Shown here piece by piece: positions 44,470-56,794 of a DNA stretch of 64,000 nucleotides (position 1 is its first letter; the number at the start of each line of letters is the position of its first letter). The position numbers and the translations under genes were made by a program. Below the pieces are notes generated by a model that was not told the DNA's origin, did not search any database, and saw nothing but the letters and a program-made list of their open reading frames with translations. The stretch is from Rosa chinensis (taxonomy: Eukaryota > Streptophyta > Magnoliopsida > Rosales > Rosaceae): the NCBI RefSeq assembly GCF_002994745.2, contig NC_037090.1, positions 29,742,501 to 29,806,500 on the forward strand. The letters run 5' to 3'.

Positions 44470-46537
44470 TGTCACGAGCCGCACTTAGGAGTTGTGCTAC
44501 CGTGACACTTTGTAAGGGAGATGCCGAGAGGGACGAACCTTGAGGCGAGGAGATGCCGAGAGGGGCGAACCTTGAGGAGAGGAGATGCCGAGAGGGGCGA
44601 ACCTTGAGGCGAGGAGATGCCGAGAGGGGCGAACCTTGAGGAGAGGAGATGCCGAGAGGGGCGAGCCTTGGGACAAGGAGAAGCCAAGAGGGACGAGCCT
44701 TGGAAGCCCAAGGGCGAGCTTGAAGCTAAAGTGAGGATGAGTGGCATTGTCGTAATTAAGTGGAATTTCGGGTTCGAGGTACTTCGGCTTGGAATTTGGG
44801 AAAACTCAAAACACGAGAAATGTCCGGGACGTCGAAACGAGTTCAACGCACTTGACGGCATGTCATTTGGATTTTCTGTGAATTAGTTATGGACAATTAG
44901 TCTCCTCGGCTATTTTGATGTTTCCTCCTGCCAAGTTCAAGTAAGCAAGATATGCTCTATAGGGGGAGACATGGTGTCAAGCTCTCCACCACCCCCGGTG
45001 CTGGCCTTCATGGGGCACTAAGTGAGCTTCTCCCGGGCACCCGTGGGGGCCTAGGGGACCGAGCATGTGTCGTCAAAAGGGGCGGCATATGTTTCCACGA
45101 GTCAGGAAGTCTCGTGGACGGTATTGGCCGAAAGGCCGATATTGCGGGTCGACGTCGGGGACGAGGTTCGGATGAGGGCGATCCTTATGCCATCGGCGTT
45201 AGACAAACATGTGGGCTTACGAAAGATATGTCGGGACCTCGTGGTGCTCATTGGCCACGGAGCAAGCGACGTGGGCATGTGTTAGGGTTCGACCTTGCCC
45301 AAAGCAATGTGATGCCAGCAAGCACGGGACGGGCGACCTCGTGCTAGACTGAAGGAAGCTTAAGAGGGGCATCAATGATGAGTTGCTCACTCAAGCGTCG
45401 TGCCAACAAGCAAGACGGTATGCCTTCTTGAGGATTGGCCTGCGGGCGAGAATATGCCGTGGAGCCATGCCAGTCATCATGAAGAGAACATGGTAGCCTT
45501 GTTAGATGGGAAAGGCCACAAGGCCGCGATGGCTTGTCTGGTTGGTACTGAAGGCTTGAGTAGATGGGCGAGTGTTACCCATGAGCCGAGTGGGCTATCT
45601 AGGTGATGTCCATGAGGCGAAGTATGAGGGCATGGGTTTCCCATGAGCCGAGTGGGCTGTCTAGGTGATGTCCATGAGGCGAAGTATGAAGGCATGGGTT
45701 TCCCATGAGCCGATTGGGTTGTCTAGGTGATGCCCATGGGGCGAAGTATGAAGGCATGTGTTGCCCAATAGCCAAGTGGGTTGTACAAGAGATACTCACG
45801 AGGCAAGATACAACGACAGGTGGTGTCCGCGAGCCGAGTGAGTTGCACAAGTGGTGCACATGAGGTGCAGGATGAAAACAAGTGTTGCCTATGAGTTCAT
45901 AGGGTTATGCCATTGACGCACAAGACGAAGTAAGCGGGCACGTGCTGTCAAGCAAGGTGCGCAGGTGACGCACATAAGGTTAAAGTATGCGGGCATGGGC
46001 TGTCCACGAGCTGAAGATCGAGTGGGGCGCATAAGTGATGCCCATGAGGTGAAACATGCAAGACATGTGTTGTCTTGGAGCTGTGTGGGTGGTGCGAGAG
46101 ATGCCCACGAAGTGAGGAAGGTGTGCAAGCTACGAAGGAATGACTAAAGGAAGAGATGTAAATGCCAACTTAGTCTCGGTACACGGTCATGCTACTTGCT
46201 ATCGACGTGCGGGATGCACGCGGGTTAGTAATGGGCTGACGCAAGCTGGGATGACATGAAAGCCTATCGGTTGGGCGAGTGTCTTGGAAGACAACCATGA
46301 CACAAGGAAGCGATCGATTAGTCACAAGATGTGAGACTCATGCGTGAGTAGCTTTCGTTGGTAAACCCCAACAAGTAAGGGGACGATGTCGAAAGGGTCA
46401 AGTTGACAAGAGAAGCACACAGAAAGAAAGAGAAAAATGGAGTATCAAGGAAGTAAGGAAGTAGGCTGGCCTCGGTTCAAGAGGAACCTTGGCGCCTCAC
46501 GGGCTAATTCCGCTGCGTATAAAGTCGGCCCGTGACA
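44470..46537 (+). repeat. LARD 5' LTR with internal tandem arrays
   Basis: 2068 bp. Contains a 32-bp array (GGAGATGCCGAGAGGGGCGA units, 44517-44700, about 5 copies) and about three 62-bp units (CCCATGAGCCGAGTGGGCTG, 45570-45770) decaying to about 46110. Open frames here arise from the repeats and have no domains. Confidence 0.9.
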
Positions 46538-46539
46538 GT

Positions 46540-46551
46540 TGGTATCAGAGC
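46540..46551 (+). other. LARD primer-binding site
   Basis: TGGTATCAGAGC, 2 nt after the 5' LTR, initiator tRNA-Met type. Confidence 0.92.
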
Positions 46552-47948
46552 AGGTTGGTTCATTCGTGGGGAATGGCCTTCCATGGTAGGAATGATGACC
46601 GGGATCTCTTCCCGAGTGCTACAAAGGGGATACCAATTGGACAACGGTGAAGAAAGCCAAACAAGCTAGCTAAAGCGGATACATTGAGCAACTAGGCGTG
46701 AGTTGTAGCCTTGCTCCATCAATTTGAAGTTGAAGAAAGGGGCGAGAAGTGCCCAAATGTTGAAAAAAGAAGCAAGCTGGGTGCCGGAAGAAGGAAAGAA
46801 GAGTCATATCAAGTCGTTGACACTTGTGGTGGACTAGTACAGTGTCCAATGAAGAGTCAAAGGAGCAAATCAGTTGATAGAGACGCATTCTCCTTGAGAT
46901 TATAAGCCGCGAGAGGAGTGCATTTCTCAAAGGAAGTTATAAGCCGTCGTTCTCATCGAGACTATAAGCCGCGAGAGGAGCGCATTTCTCGAAGGGTCCT
47001 TGAGATCGTAAGCCGCGAGAGGAGCGCATTTCACCAAGGAAGTTAAAGTAGTTAATTGTTGCCCCAGAGATGGTCGAGTTCATGTAAGCCACAACAGTTA
47101 ACATGAGTTGTCAGCTATCAAGTCAAGAGAAAGTGAGTTAAGGACCTTTCTTCTGGTTTCAAGTGAGCTTATGCAATGACCAAAGTGGGTCGAGCAAGTG
47201 AAGATCAGAGGCCATGATGGCCAAGTTTGTGAGAATACTGTGTGGATATTGAAAGAAAGAATCATACAAGGTGTAAATTGGATGGTATTGTCCAAACAAG
47301 TTTCAAATGAGAAGGTCGAAGAAAAGTGGGGGAGCCCACCAAGGCCACGAGGGCCACAAGACAGGAAGAGAAGCAGACTCTGAGCAACTGCGTGGGTGCA
47401 AGGAGGTCTGAAACTGAAAATGGTTCAAGACGGCAGACGACCCACAAGGTGCAACAGAGAGAGTGCAGGGTGTCTAGCCAAAATGAGTTTGGAAGAAGTG
47501 AGAAAGAGAAGCTTGGAGTCCGAGAGAGAGGAACCAGCATGATTAGGGAAGAAGGTAAGAACGCGTGCGATGGTGGAAGATTTACTCTAGATGGCTGATG
47601 CAGAAGTTGAAGCACGCGAGCAGCGCGTTTGTTGTCTCTGGCCTAGTTCACCAATGGGCGCGGGAAGGTTGTGGAACGGCTGTCATTTGCCAAGTTCACA
47701 AGTGGGCGCGAGAAGGCTATGACGAGAGTGTCATCTGCCAAGTTCATGAGTGGGCGTGAGAAGGTTGTGATAGAATCCATTTGCCAAGTTCATGTGTGGG
47801 CACGAGAAGGTCGTCACGAGAAGTGATTCCAAGGATGGGGGACAAGAGTCAGTGAATGAAGCATCTGTGTTTGCAAGCCTATAGAGCATCTTGAAGAAAA
47901 GAAGGAGCGCACGTCAACGAGGGCATTGACATTATAAGTGGGGGAGGA
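46552..47948 (+). other. LARD internal region, non-coding
   Basis: No retroviral domain. Short tandem families: GCCGCGAGAGGAG(T/C)GCATTT three times in 46905-47035, and CAAGTTCA...GTGGGC(G/A)CGAGAAGG four times in 47645-47812. Ends in a polypurine tract. Confidence 0.8.
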
Positions 47949-50016
47949 TGTCACGAGCCGCACTTAGGAGTTGTGCTACCGTGACACTTTGTAAGGGAGA
48001 TGCCGAGAGGGGCGAACCTTGAGGCGAGGAGATGCCGAGAGGGGCGAACCTTGAGGAGAGGAGATGCCGAGAGGGGCGAACCTTGAGGCGAGGAGATGCC
48101 GAGAGGGGCGAACCTTGAGGAGAGGAGATGCCGAGAGGGGCGAGCCTTGGGACAAGGAGAAGCCAAGAGGGACGAGCCTTGGAAGCCCAAGGGCGAGCTT
48201 GAAGCTAAAGTGAGGATGAGTGGCATTGTCGTAATTAAGTGGAATTTCGGGTTCGAGGTACTTCGGCTTGGAATTTGGGAAAACTCAAAACACGAGAAAT
48301 GTCCGGGACGTCGAAACGAGTTCAACGCACTTGACGGCATGTCATTTGGATTTTCTGTGAATTAGTTATGGACAATTAGTCTCCTCGGCTATTTTGATGT
48401 TTCCTCCTGCCAAGTTCAAGTAAGCAAGATATGCTCTATAGGGGGAGACATGGTGTCAAGCTCTCCACCACCCCCGGTGCTGGCCTTCATGGGGCACTAA
48501 GTGAGCTTCTCCCGGGCACCCGTGGGGGCCTAGGGGACCGAGCATGTGTCGTCAAAAGGGGCGGCATATGTTTCCACGAGTCAGGAAGTCTCGTGGACGG
48601 TATTGGCCGAAAGGCCGATATTGCGGGTCGACGTCGGGGACGAGGTTCGGATGAGGGCGATCCTTATGCCATCGGCGTTAGACAAACATGTGGGCTTACG
48701 AAAGATATGTCGGGACCTCGTGGTGCTCATTGGCCACGGAGCAAGCGACGTGGGCATGTGTTAGGGTTCGACCTTGCCCAAAGCAATGTGATGCCAGCAA
48801 GCACGGGACGGGCGACCTCGTGCTAGACTGAAGGAAGCTTAAGAGGGGCATCAATGATGAGTTGCTCACTCAAGCGTCGTGCCAACAAGCAAGACGGTAT
48901 GCCTTCTTGAGGATTGGCCTGCGGGCGAGAATATGCCGTGGAGCCATGCCAGTCATCATGAAGAGAACATGGTAGCCTTGTTAGATGGGAAAGGCCACAA
49001 GGCCGCGATGGCTTGTCTGGTTGGTACTGAAGGCTTGAGTAGATGGGCGAGTGTTACCCATGAGCCGAGTGGGCTATCTAGGTGATGTCCATGAGGCGAA
49101 GTATGAGGGCATGGGTTTCCCATGAGCCGAGTGGGCTGTCTAGGTGATGTCCATGAGGCGAAGTATGAAGGCATGGGTTTCCCATGAGCCGATTGGGTTG
49201 TCTAGGTGATGCCCATGGGGCGAAGTATGAAGGCATGTGTTGCCCAATAGCCAAGTGGGTTGTACAAGAGATACTCACGAGGCAAGATACAACGACAGGT
49301 GGTGTCCGCGAGCCGAGTGAGTTGCACAAGTGGTGCACATGAGGTGCAGGATGAAAACAAGTGTTGCCTATGAGTTCATAGGGTTATGCCATTGACGCAC
49401 AAGACGAAGTAAGCGGGCACGTGCTGTCAAGCAAGGTGCGCAGGTGACGCACATAAGGTTAAAGTATGCGGGCATGGGCTGTCCACGAGCTGAAGATCGA
49501 GTGGGGCGCATAAGTGATGCCCATGAGGTGAAACATGCAAGACATGTGTTGTCTTGGAGCTGTGTGGGTGGTGCGAGAGATGCCCACGAAGTGAGGAAGG
49601 TGTGCAAGCTACGAAGGAATGACTAAAGGAAGAGATGTAAATGCCAACTTAGTCTCGGTACACGGTCATGCTACTTGCTATCGACGTGCGGGATGCACGC
49701 GGGTTAGTAATGGGCTGACGCAAGCTGGGATGACATGAAAGCCTATCGGTTGGGCGAGTGTCTTGGAAGACAACCATGACACAAGGAAGCGATCGATTAG
49801 TCACAAGATGTGAGACTCATGCGTGAGTAGCTTTCGTTGGTAAACCCCAACAAGTAAGGGGACGATGTCGAAAGGGTCAAGTTGACAAGAGAAGCACACA
49901 GAAAGAAAGAGAAAAATGGAGTATCAAGGAAGTAAGGAAGTAGGCTGGCCTCGGTTCAAGAGGAACCTTGGCGCCTCACGGGCTAATTCCGCTGCGTATA
50001 AAGTCGGCCCGTGACA
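47949..50016 (+). repeat. LARD 3' LTR
   Basis: 2068 bp, nearly identical to 44470-46537 at a constant offset of 3479. Confidence 0.93.
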
Positions 50017-51718
50017 CTTTGCCATATGCTTCTTTGTCTTCTTGCTTGATTCTTCCTCTTGTTTTAATTTCTTCTAGCTTGTAACCCGAAGCAAACCAGG
50101 GACGAGCCAATCATGCCTGTGCTTACTTTGTTGAAGCTTAAAAATAGTTGACTGATGAAGACTCGTTCGATTGTCAAGTTGTTGTACTTTTCTGGGATTG
50201 AATAAACAAGTTCAACCCTTTATACGAGTTGGGCTATTCCACCATGTTGTATCTTCGAACACCTCCGCATCCAACTTGTGAGGTAGCAGCCGGCAACTCC
50301 CATTTTCTTCCATTTCTGTGACTGCCCTGTATTGACAAAAGGGATTGATTCCAGGCTATACCGATCATGAATGCTGATGTGCTTGAGGGAGAGGCATGTG
50401 CCTGTGTGTGGCTTGTTTTGCAAGTGGTGCAAGGCCATTTGTTTTGTTGTGGTGGAAAGGAAGGCAGGAGGTAGGAGGCTTCTTGGCGGTGACCTTGCTG
50501 ATTCCTGGAACCAGTGAGAGTCTTTGTGGAAGAAAAGAAAGCATTGGAGCCTTGTTTTCACATGGTTCGGAGGTTTGCTGACACTTTGGAGTGCCATGAC
50601 AAGGTTCTGAACACAAACTTGATGGAGGTGTATTGGATTCGCTGCTGCAACGTATTCCACCGGATTGGTCATACTCTCGTTGATACATAAAGCGTACCGT
50701 GCACGAGATTGCGACCGCTCCGGGGACCTCCACAGCTCCATAGCTCCATGGTGACACGAATAAAAGAGATTCCTGCATGAAAAACAAAGGAAGTAGCACT
50801 GGTAGATCAGAGAGATCTCAACCTTTGTATCTGGTCGTTGGCTCCTCGGTGCTTGTTGGCTCCTCGAAGCACGATCAAAATCTCTGAACACTTCTCTTTG
50901 TTCTGTAGCAGGGCTTCGCCGCTTCGCCTCTTTCTTGATGTACTTCCTGTGTCTTCTCTCTAGCCTTTTCTGCTTCTCCTCCACCTCTGCTTCTGCTCCG
51001 CTCCCCCCTTTGTTGTAGAGAGCGTGCCTTTTTATAGGCAACAATGAATCAGTTTGAGATAGGATAGCTACCAATTCAAATTGCAGTTATAATGAATATA
51101 GCAGTAACCAGCTTTCTCGTTGAAGCTTCTGGTGGCTTTTGTGAATTTCAAACTTCTTTTATCTTGACTTGGTCTTCCATTTGTAGGAGGTGAAGATTAT
51201 CTTGTTTTGAAATTTGAAAGTTCACGTGAAGCAAGAAGTAGAGCTGATCCTGTTATGGATAAGTCAACATCTTTTGAAACATTTGAATGACTTGATCAAC
51301 TTGGAATTACATGGCCAGTAAGAAGGATTTTATCCAAGCTTGGGGTCTTATTCTTTTAACCAACGCAGCAATATCCTTCTTATTTTTTTTCCACTAGTCT
51401 TATACCTCCGTGGATGAAGGTCACGCCTAAAAAAAAAACACAGTCTGAATTTTTATGCTTTAACATCACCCCATACAACAGGATCACACTTTTACCCAAA
51501 ATTCAATCATAACAGACCAAAACAAACAAACTTTATTACCTGCATAAGAGTGGCTCAAATAGAGGCATCCTAGGAAGACATAAAACCAGCTATCATCAGC
51601 ACTCAATAGGAAAAGCAGGAAAAACATGGGAAACTTAGTAAAACAAAACTCCTTATCAGAAAGTCCCTAAACAAATATATACAGTCTGCTCCTATTATAT
51701 ATCAGTTCCACATAAGCA
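50017..51718 (-). other. Repeat-like region with TATA box; 284-codon frame of doubtful reality
   Basis: On the minus strand TATAAAAAG (51036-51028) stands just upstream of purine-rich text resembling an LTR transcript start. A frame at 51074-50220 (284 codons) begins upstream of that TATA box, has no domain and reads as low-complexity, so I do not call it a gene. Bases 51075-51718 show nothing. Confidence 0.4.
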
Positions 51719-54432
51719 TCATTTCACATCTAAGCGTTTCATCACAACTCCTTCAAGGATTCCGTCAGTGCCAAAATTACCAGAAAACTGCTGGGGATTA
51801 ACTGGACCAGGCAGCTGGAATGAGATAGAAAAATGCCCAGTAGGGCAAAGATTTTGTGTTTGCATCTCAAACATCTGAGAGTACCTATACACTGTCTTTT
51901 CACCTGTTATTGTCACCCCTCTTATCAATACTTGTCCTTCATTTTCAACTTCACAGCTGAATTCCCCTGTAGTAAAGAAATGAAACCATCATTTTAGAAC
52001 AGTTAATGAAGTATACCAATAGTAGTGCCAGCATAGCATGGAAGAAAACCTCATGGATAATGTATGAATGAAAATACCAAGTGGTTGCAGAGAGAAGTAT
52101 GTGACAGGGATACAAGGTGAGAAAGAGATCAAGAGATAAATCTACATCATTTAGCCATGATTTTATTGTTAGTGAAATATGAGTCTTCTATGATACACTA
52201 AGCAACTAAGGTATTGTGTCTTTAATGAGGCTGCAAAGCGGTATGCATGCATGTGTGTGCAGATTCTGTCCTGAAGGGATCGGAATTCAGAGCATGGATA
52301 GCTATTATGTGTTTCAGTAAGTTATACAATTTCTTTTAAGTAGTATAGAGAAACTTACTTTCATCTCTTCTCACTCCGGGAAGAGATACACGAAACAGGT
52401 AGGAGTCCTCAGACTCTCCAATGTCAATGAGTCCTATAGTTGGTCCTATATGTCCTGTTGCCGCACTCCCAGTCAATGCAAATCCATTTTTGGTTGCAGC
52501 TACAATATTTGACCACTCTTTTTCAGTTGGAAGAAAAATCATAGCAGGATCAACATTCTGTGTAACATCAGAGCCATTTCCCGTCGGCAAAGGAGCCATA
52601 TAACTGTACATAACAGGTGTACTATTATATTCCACACTACTGGTAGGTGCCACCACATGCACTTGATTCAGAGGATCCTTATATTCTAGAGGATCATCTA
52701 CATGTTTTGTTACAGTAGAGCTTCGAGATGATCTAATGGGAGGTGATTCTCCATTAGACTTCTGCTCATGGACTGTCATATCATATAAAGTACTTCCATC
52801 AGTAATGGCATGCAACCTCGCAGAATCTCTATCCAGAACAAGACCCTCAAGCCCAGTTAGCCTCTTAAATCTTTCTATATCCTCTGGCTTAATGTAATAT
52901 ATTTCCGGATTTCTGATAAGTACAATGTTCTCAAAGAAGTTAAAACTGGTTCTTGACTGCGAATTGTAGTGAAGTAGGGGAGGAAAGAGATCAGGAAACT
53001 GAGGGTAATTGGCTGTGTCATCTTGTCCTTGGATGAGGAGATTACCATGGAAGAACTGGTGCAACAAAGGTAATTTAACAATGGCAGATTGATCAGCCTT
53101 CCTAAGAACATAATAGTACACCTGCTGCACCTCCGCTGTATTGATTTGGGACCCAGCTAGTTGCTCAAAAGTATATGGTGGAAGTCCCTCAGCTATTCTC
53201 TGCAACACTGACTTAGGGGGCCTGTCTCCTTTAACATCAGGGCCAAAGTAGGTACCCATTATGAAGTACAAGAGAAACATCTGATCATCATTTGCCATCC
53301 CGCTTTGCTCATTCTTAGGATTAGACTCTGTAGCCTGGGATGAGTCATCCATAACTGGTGCAGAAAAAAGTTTAGTAAGTGCAAGAATTTAGAATAGATC
53401 AGGATAATGTTAAATAGCAATTTAGCGGACTCTATACAATCATTTTAACTCTAAATCTTTTTTTGGCTTTTACTGATGACCAGAAAACAAAACGTTGAGC
53501 ATAATAATTGAAAAGCTATCTGGTGTACAATACTCAGCATAGATGTTAACAGAGACAGCTTTACTAAAACACTGTATTTTCTTGTTTCGGTGTCACTTAC
53601 TACCAAGGAAAAAAAAAGAACCAGCTTATGGAAAAAAAAATGCACATTTGGTCTCTGAAATTCAAAAGAAAATTTGCAGAGGGAAGGCTGGATTCGTAGA
53701 AAACCAGAAAAGCCGAAGAGCACTCTTGCTCTTTCCATAAATTCCACTATCTTCGCTCAGCATAATGTCACCGTAAATTCACCATCTCCAATACCTTAAG
53801 CACAGTAACTACAAGGCCTCCCTTCACCACAACAATAAGTCAATAACAAAGCAAGGCACACCGCCATCATAGTTGGGTGCGGCGTTGTTACAAAAATCAC
53901 ACCATACTCTCACCCCCCTCATCAGTGCATCTACATTGCATACAGTACCAACAAGGCAGTCTTTGAGATTTAGGGGGTCCTCTTCAACAATACTCCCCTC
54001 CAACCAGAAAATACAATTAATATTTTGATATGTACCCATATCATAAAGCAAATTTATACATAAAACTCGCCAAAAACAAACAAACACCCAGAGACAAATG
54101 CAGCAAAAGATTTAACATTTAAAACAGTAATACCACTAGAAGCTTTTTTGTTTTGTTTTTGGGTGTCAAATGAAGTTGAAAACGCTCAGAGTTTATCTAT
54201 AATTGCAATGCAGGCATGGAACCCTTCATAATCCGAAGAGAATGAGCAGCCCTCCAATAAAAAAAAAAATAAAGATTGAATCTTGCGATGGTAAAAGTAA
54301 AGTAATTGAAAGCAGAAGTGAAGAAGAACCACAGTATGAGCAAATAAATTATCGAAATCAAAACAAGAGTCGATAATAATCTTACATACCTGGCAGCGAC
54401 GAGAGTAGATTGATGGAATTTGGGTTATGCAT
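51719..54432 (-). CDS. Alpha-crystallin-domain protein, IDM2/IDM3-like
   Basis: Host gene, three exons on the minus strand: 54432-54390, 53354-52359 and 51966-51719, about 428 aa. Introns have GT/AG ends (CCAG|GTATGT; GAAA|GTAAGT to TACAG) and frames agree. The N-terminal half ([40 protein letters not shown]) is a plant-specific domain. The C-terminal third is a degenerate alpha-crystallin domain ([14 protein letters not shown] across the second splice site into [16 protein letters not shown]), ending in [14 protein letters not shown]. Related Arabidopsis proteins (IDM2/IDM3) act with the histone acetyltransferase IDM1 in nuclear anti-silencing and active DNA demethylation; that role is inferred by resemblance. 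The first exon adds only 14 residues; ATG 53352 is an alternative start, making intron 1 a 5'UTR intron. No ATP-independent chaperone role should be assumed. Confidence 0.82.
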
Positions 54433-55480
54433 TGTCACTCTACAGGAAGGAGAGGGAGTGTGTGCTTTGAAAGAAACAGAGTTTGCGATCAAGTCCCACA
54501 AACTCAGAAACAGACGAGTGGCACTCTTTTGGCCAGAAACACCCACGTCCAAATAAATAAATAAAATCTTTTTTTTTTTTAATATGTTTCCTATGAAAGA
54601 ATGTTAAGAGAAGGTAGCATCCAAGCCCATATGGAACACTGTCCATCATGACCAGGCATACCGGCTTCAATACCACCCACAAAACTATGAACGTTAACAT
54701 GGGTACGTAGTAGTTTAGGTAGAACTTGATTTGCCTTTTTATAACAAGCTACTAATAACTTAATAAGTACGACTTTTTGGTTCACATATTGTAAGCATAG
54801 CTAAAGCTTATCATTACAAAAATACTAACTTTTCAAGTAATAAGTTTATCTTTGGAGTTTATTTTTGGAGGGGATAGTACTTGGCTGACTAGGTGTGGTT
54901 AGCACCTCTTGACCAGGTTTTGGGTTCCTTCTAAGTGTCTTACACGTGTTCCACCTTTTTATTCTTTTTTTAAAAAAACATTTTTCTACCTTTATCTGTT
55001 GTCCATAATTATCAAGCTTACAATGTAAAATCCTAAAGCATAGATCTAGCCTTCAACATGCCATTTTTCACCTAACGACATCCTGTCTAAACGGTTACTT
55101 TCGAGGCTGAATCACTGCTATTCTAGGCTTTTTGGATCGTCAATCTTAGCTTAAAACTAGTAAACAGATAAATTGCAGTATTCAAAACTTAAGCAAATAT
55201 TTTCAGGTTGCACATTGGGCTTCATATAGAACTTATTTATTAAACATGATTACAGAAATTCAGAGCCTCATTCTAAGGTAAACAGCTAAGAAGCTGTTTA
55301 GCTATCCATAAGAATGATTACAGTTACTTACTTGTAAAGAAAGCACACTTCGAACTACGACAGGAAGGAAAGAGCACCCTGCTTATTCTGGCTTTCTTAG
55401 AGAATTTTCTGAATCAAGAGTTGATCCCGAAATTTTAGAATCTAGAACTGATATGGCAATTTTCGAATGCCTTCTAAGGA
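54433..55480. other. Intergenic between the IDM2-like gene and the viral insertion
   Basis: Contains the promoter of the minus-strand gene near 54433-54600. No other gene seen. Confidence 0.5.
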
Positions 55481-55491
55481 AAGCTAAAGCT

Positions 55492-55500
55492 CCTTATATA
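55492..55500 (-). promoter_or_regulatory. TATA box at the 3' side of the viral block
   Basis: TATATAAGG on the minus strand followed by AGCTTT, of the form seen in pararetroviral full-length-RNA promoters. It lies downstream of the last viral ORF, where such a promoter is expected on a circular genome. Confidence 0.55.
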
Positions 55501-55812
55501 GGGAGCGGACCTCAAATTACAATTGAAAACAACTAAATGTACAGAACGACTCCGTGATTTCCTGCTTTCCTGCTGGTGGAGGTCGGACGGGGAAAAGCAG
55601 ATTCCTTTAGGTGAAATGTTTTTCACATGTCTTTTTTTTTTTTTTTGAAAAGCAAAAGTATCTTTTTGGGAAAAGTCCAAAAGTACTTTCAGTGCTTTCT
55701 ACACCTGCTGCTTCACATGTTCTCGTCTGTTTCTGAATTGTGACCAAGGACAAACGAGTCGTTATCTGCCTGGGCCATTCGAGCAGTTGTTGCATTGTCT
55801 TCGACATCTGTA

Positions 55813-56794
55813 TCAACATACATCTTGTAGTGGGTTATCTGTTTCAAGTCTTTCCACCCACTGTAAGCATGCCAGTGTCGAATCTATCGCTTTCCTGGTA
55901 AGAGATAGGAACAGGTCACTGCTGATTACGTCAGGATGATCGTAAGCAGTGATAATGATTTTTTCTCCTGCTGCCAGGAAGGTATTGTTGATATCTTCAT
56001 AGATGATCTTTTTGATGTATTCTAGGGTCATGGCCTTCATCCATGGGATGCTTGAGTTTGGTTGGCCATTGTACCCAACACAGGCGGGTTGCAGATATTT
56101 CCTTTGAATAATTCTCACATAGTGATATGGAGAAATATACTCAACCTCACCATTTGCCTTCTGGATCCATTCTGGAGGAGTGGATCTGAACTTCAGACGA
56201 AGCATACAGTCATTTTTTCTAATGTTTTTGACTGTGTTGACAATGATAGGAGGCAAACCTTTAAGATCATCATTTGTTTTAGTCCACAGATTATGGACAA
56301 AACCATTTTCAACAAGCCAAAGCTTGTGTTCTTGAGGATGTTCACTCTGAACATTGACTAAGTATCTTCCAACATATGGTCCTGCAATAATAAAGAGAGT
56401 TGGAGGAACTCGGTCTTCTGAATTATGACTTCCTATCAGACTATGGAATTCATGCTAGTCTGATTCATTGAGTGCCATGATCGGGACCCTAGCACTTTCT
56501 GGACTTTCAAGGAAGTGAATTTTTTTCTTTTCTTACAGCACTCTGCTGTGTATGAAGTTCTTCAAACTGTGGTCTGCCATTTTCATAAAGTTCCTCAGCA
56601 AGTGCAAAGAGTGCTAGAAACATTAGACCACTGCTTCTTTCTTGATAAGCAAACAGGAGATTATCCAAGATTGTTTTCTGGTGATAAGCTAGTCTCCTGC
56701 TAGTTCTGAACACAGGAGCATCAAAGGTTCTTAATTCATAATTAAAAACATTTATAACTCCAGTTGGAGTTGGTTTGCTTTTTTGGCAAAGCAA
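55813..56794 (-). pseudogene. Viral ORF downstream of polymerase, disrupted
   Basis: Overlaps the polymerase end by 53 nt. The first 95 codons (56794-56507) lie in one frame; the frame then shifts, an in-frame TAG follows near 56447, and a 147-codon stretch runs 56256-55813. Position after the polymerase is that of the transactivator/inclusion protein or the second ORF in some genera, but I see no motif that proves either. Confidence 0.5.

Larger units (their letters stand above)
44470..50016 (+). mobile_element. LARD-like non-autonomous LTR retrotransposon (5.5 kb)
   Basis: Two 2068-bp LTRs (44470-46537, 47949-50016) begin TGTCACGAGCC and end CCCGTGACA. A Met-tRNA primer site follows the left LTR, and a polypurine tract AGTGGGGGAGGA precedes the right one (to 47948). 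The flanks TTTTG and CTTTG suggest a duplication with one mismatch. The 1.4-kb interior has no gag, protease, RT or integrase motif in any frame, so it needs enzymes from another element. The LTRs are nearly identical (I see a GGGAC/GGGGC difference near 44532 and 48011), so it is young. Confidence 0.9.

Noticed and set aside
44952..45347. 131-codon frames repeated at 48431-48826
   Set aside because: Inside the LARD LTRs, low-complexity and without domains; duplicated only because the LTRs are.
46540..46551. tRNA-like TGGTATCAGAGC as part of a tRNA gene
   Set aside because: It is only the primer-binding complement next to an LTR; no cloverleaf follows. The same applies at 19052 and 63535.
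50150..50190. CTGATGAAG resembling a hammerhead ribozyme core
   Set aside because: No matching GAAAC core or closing stems found nearby.
50220..51074. 284-codon minus-strand frame
   Set aside because: Starts upstream of a TATA box, no domain, composition like retroelement leader; kept only as a region note.
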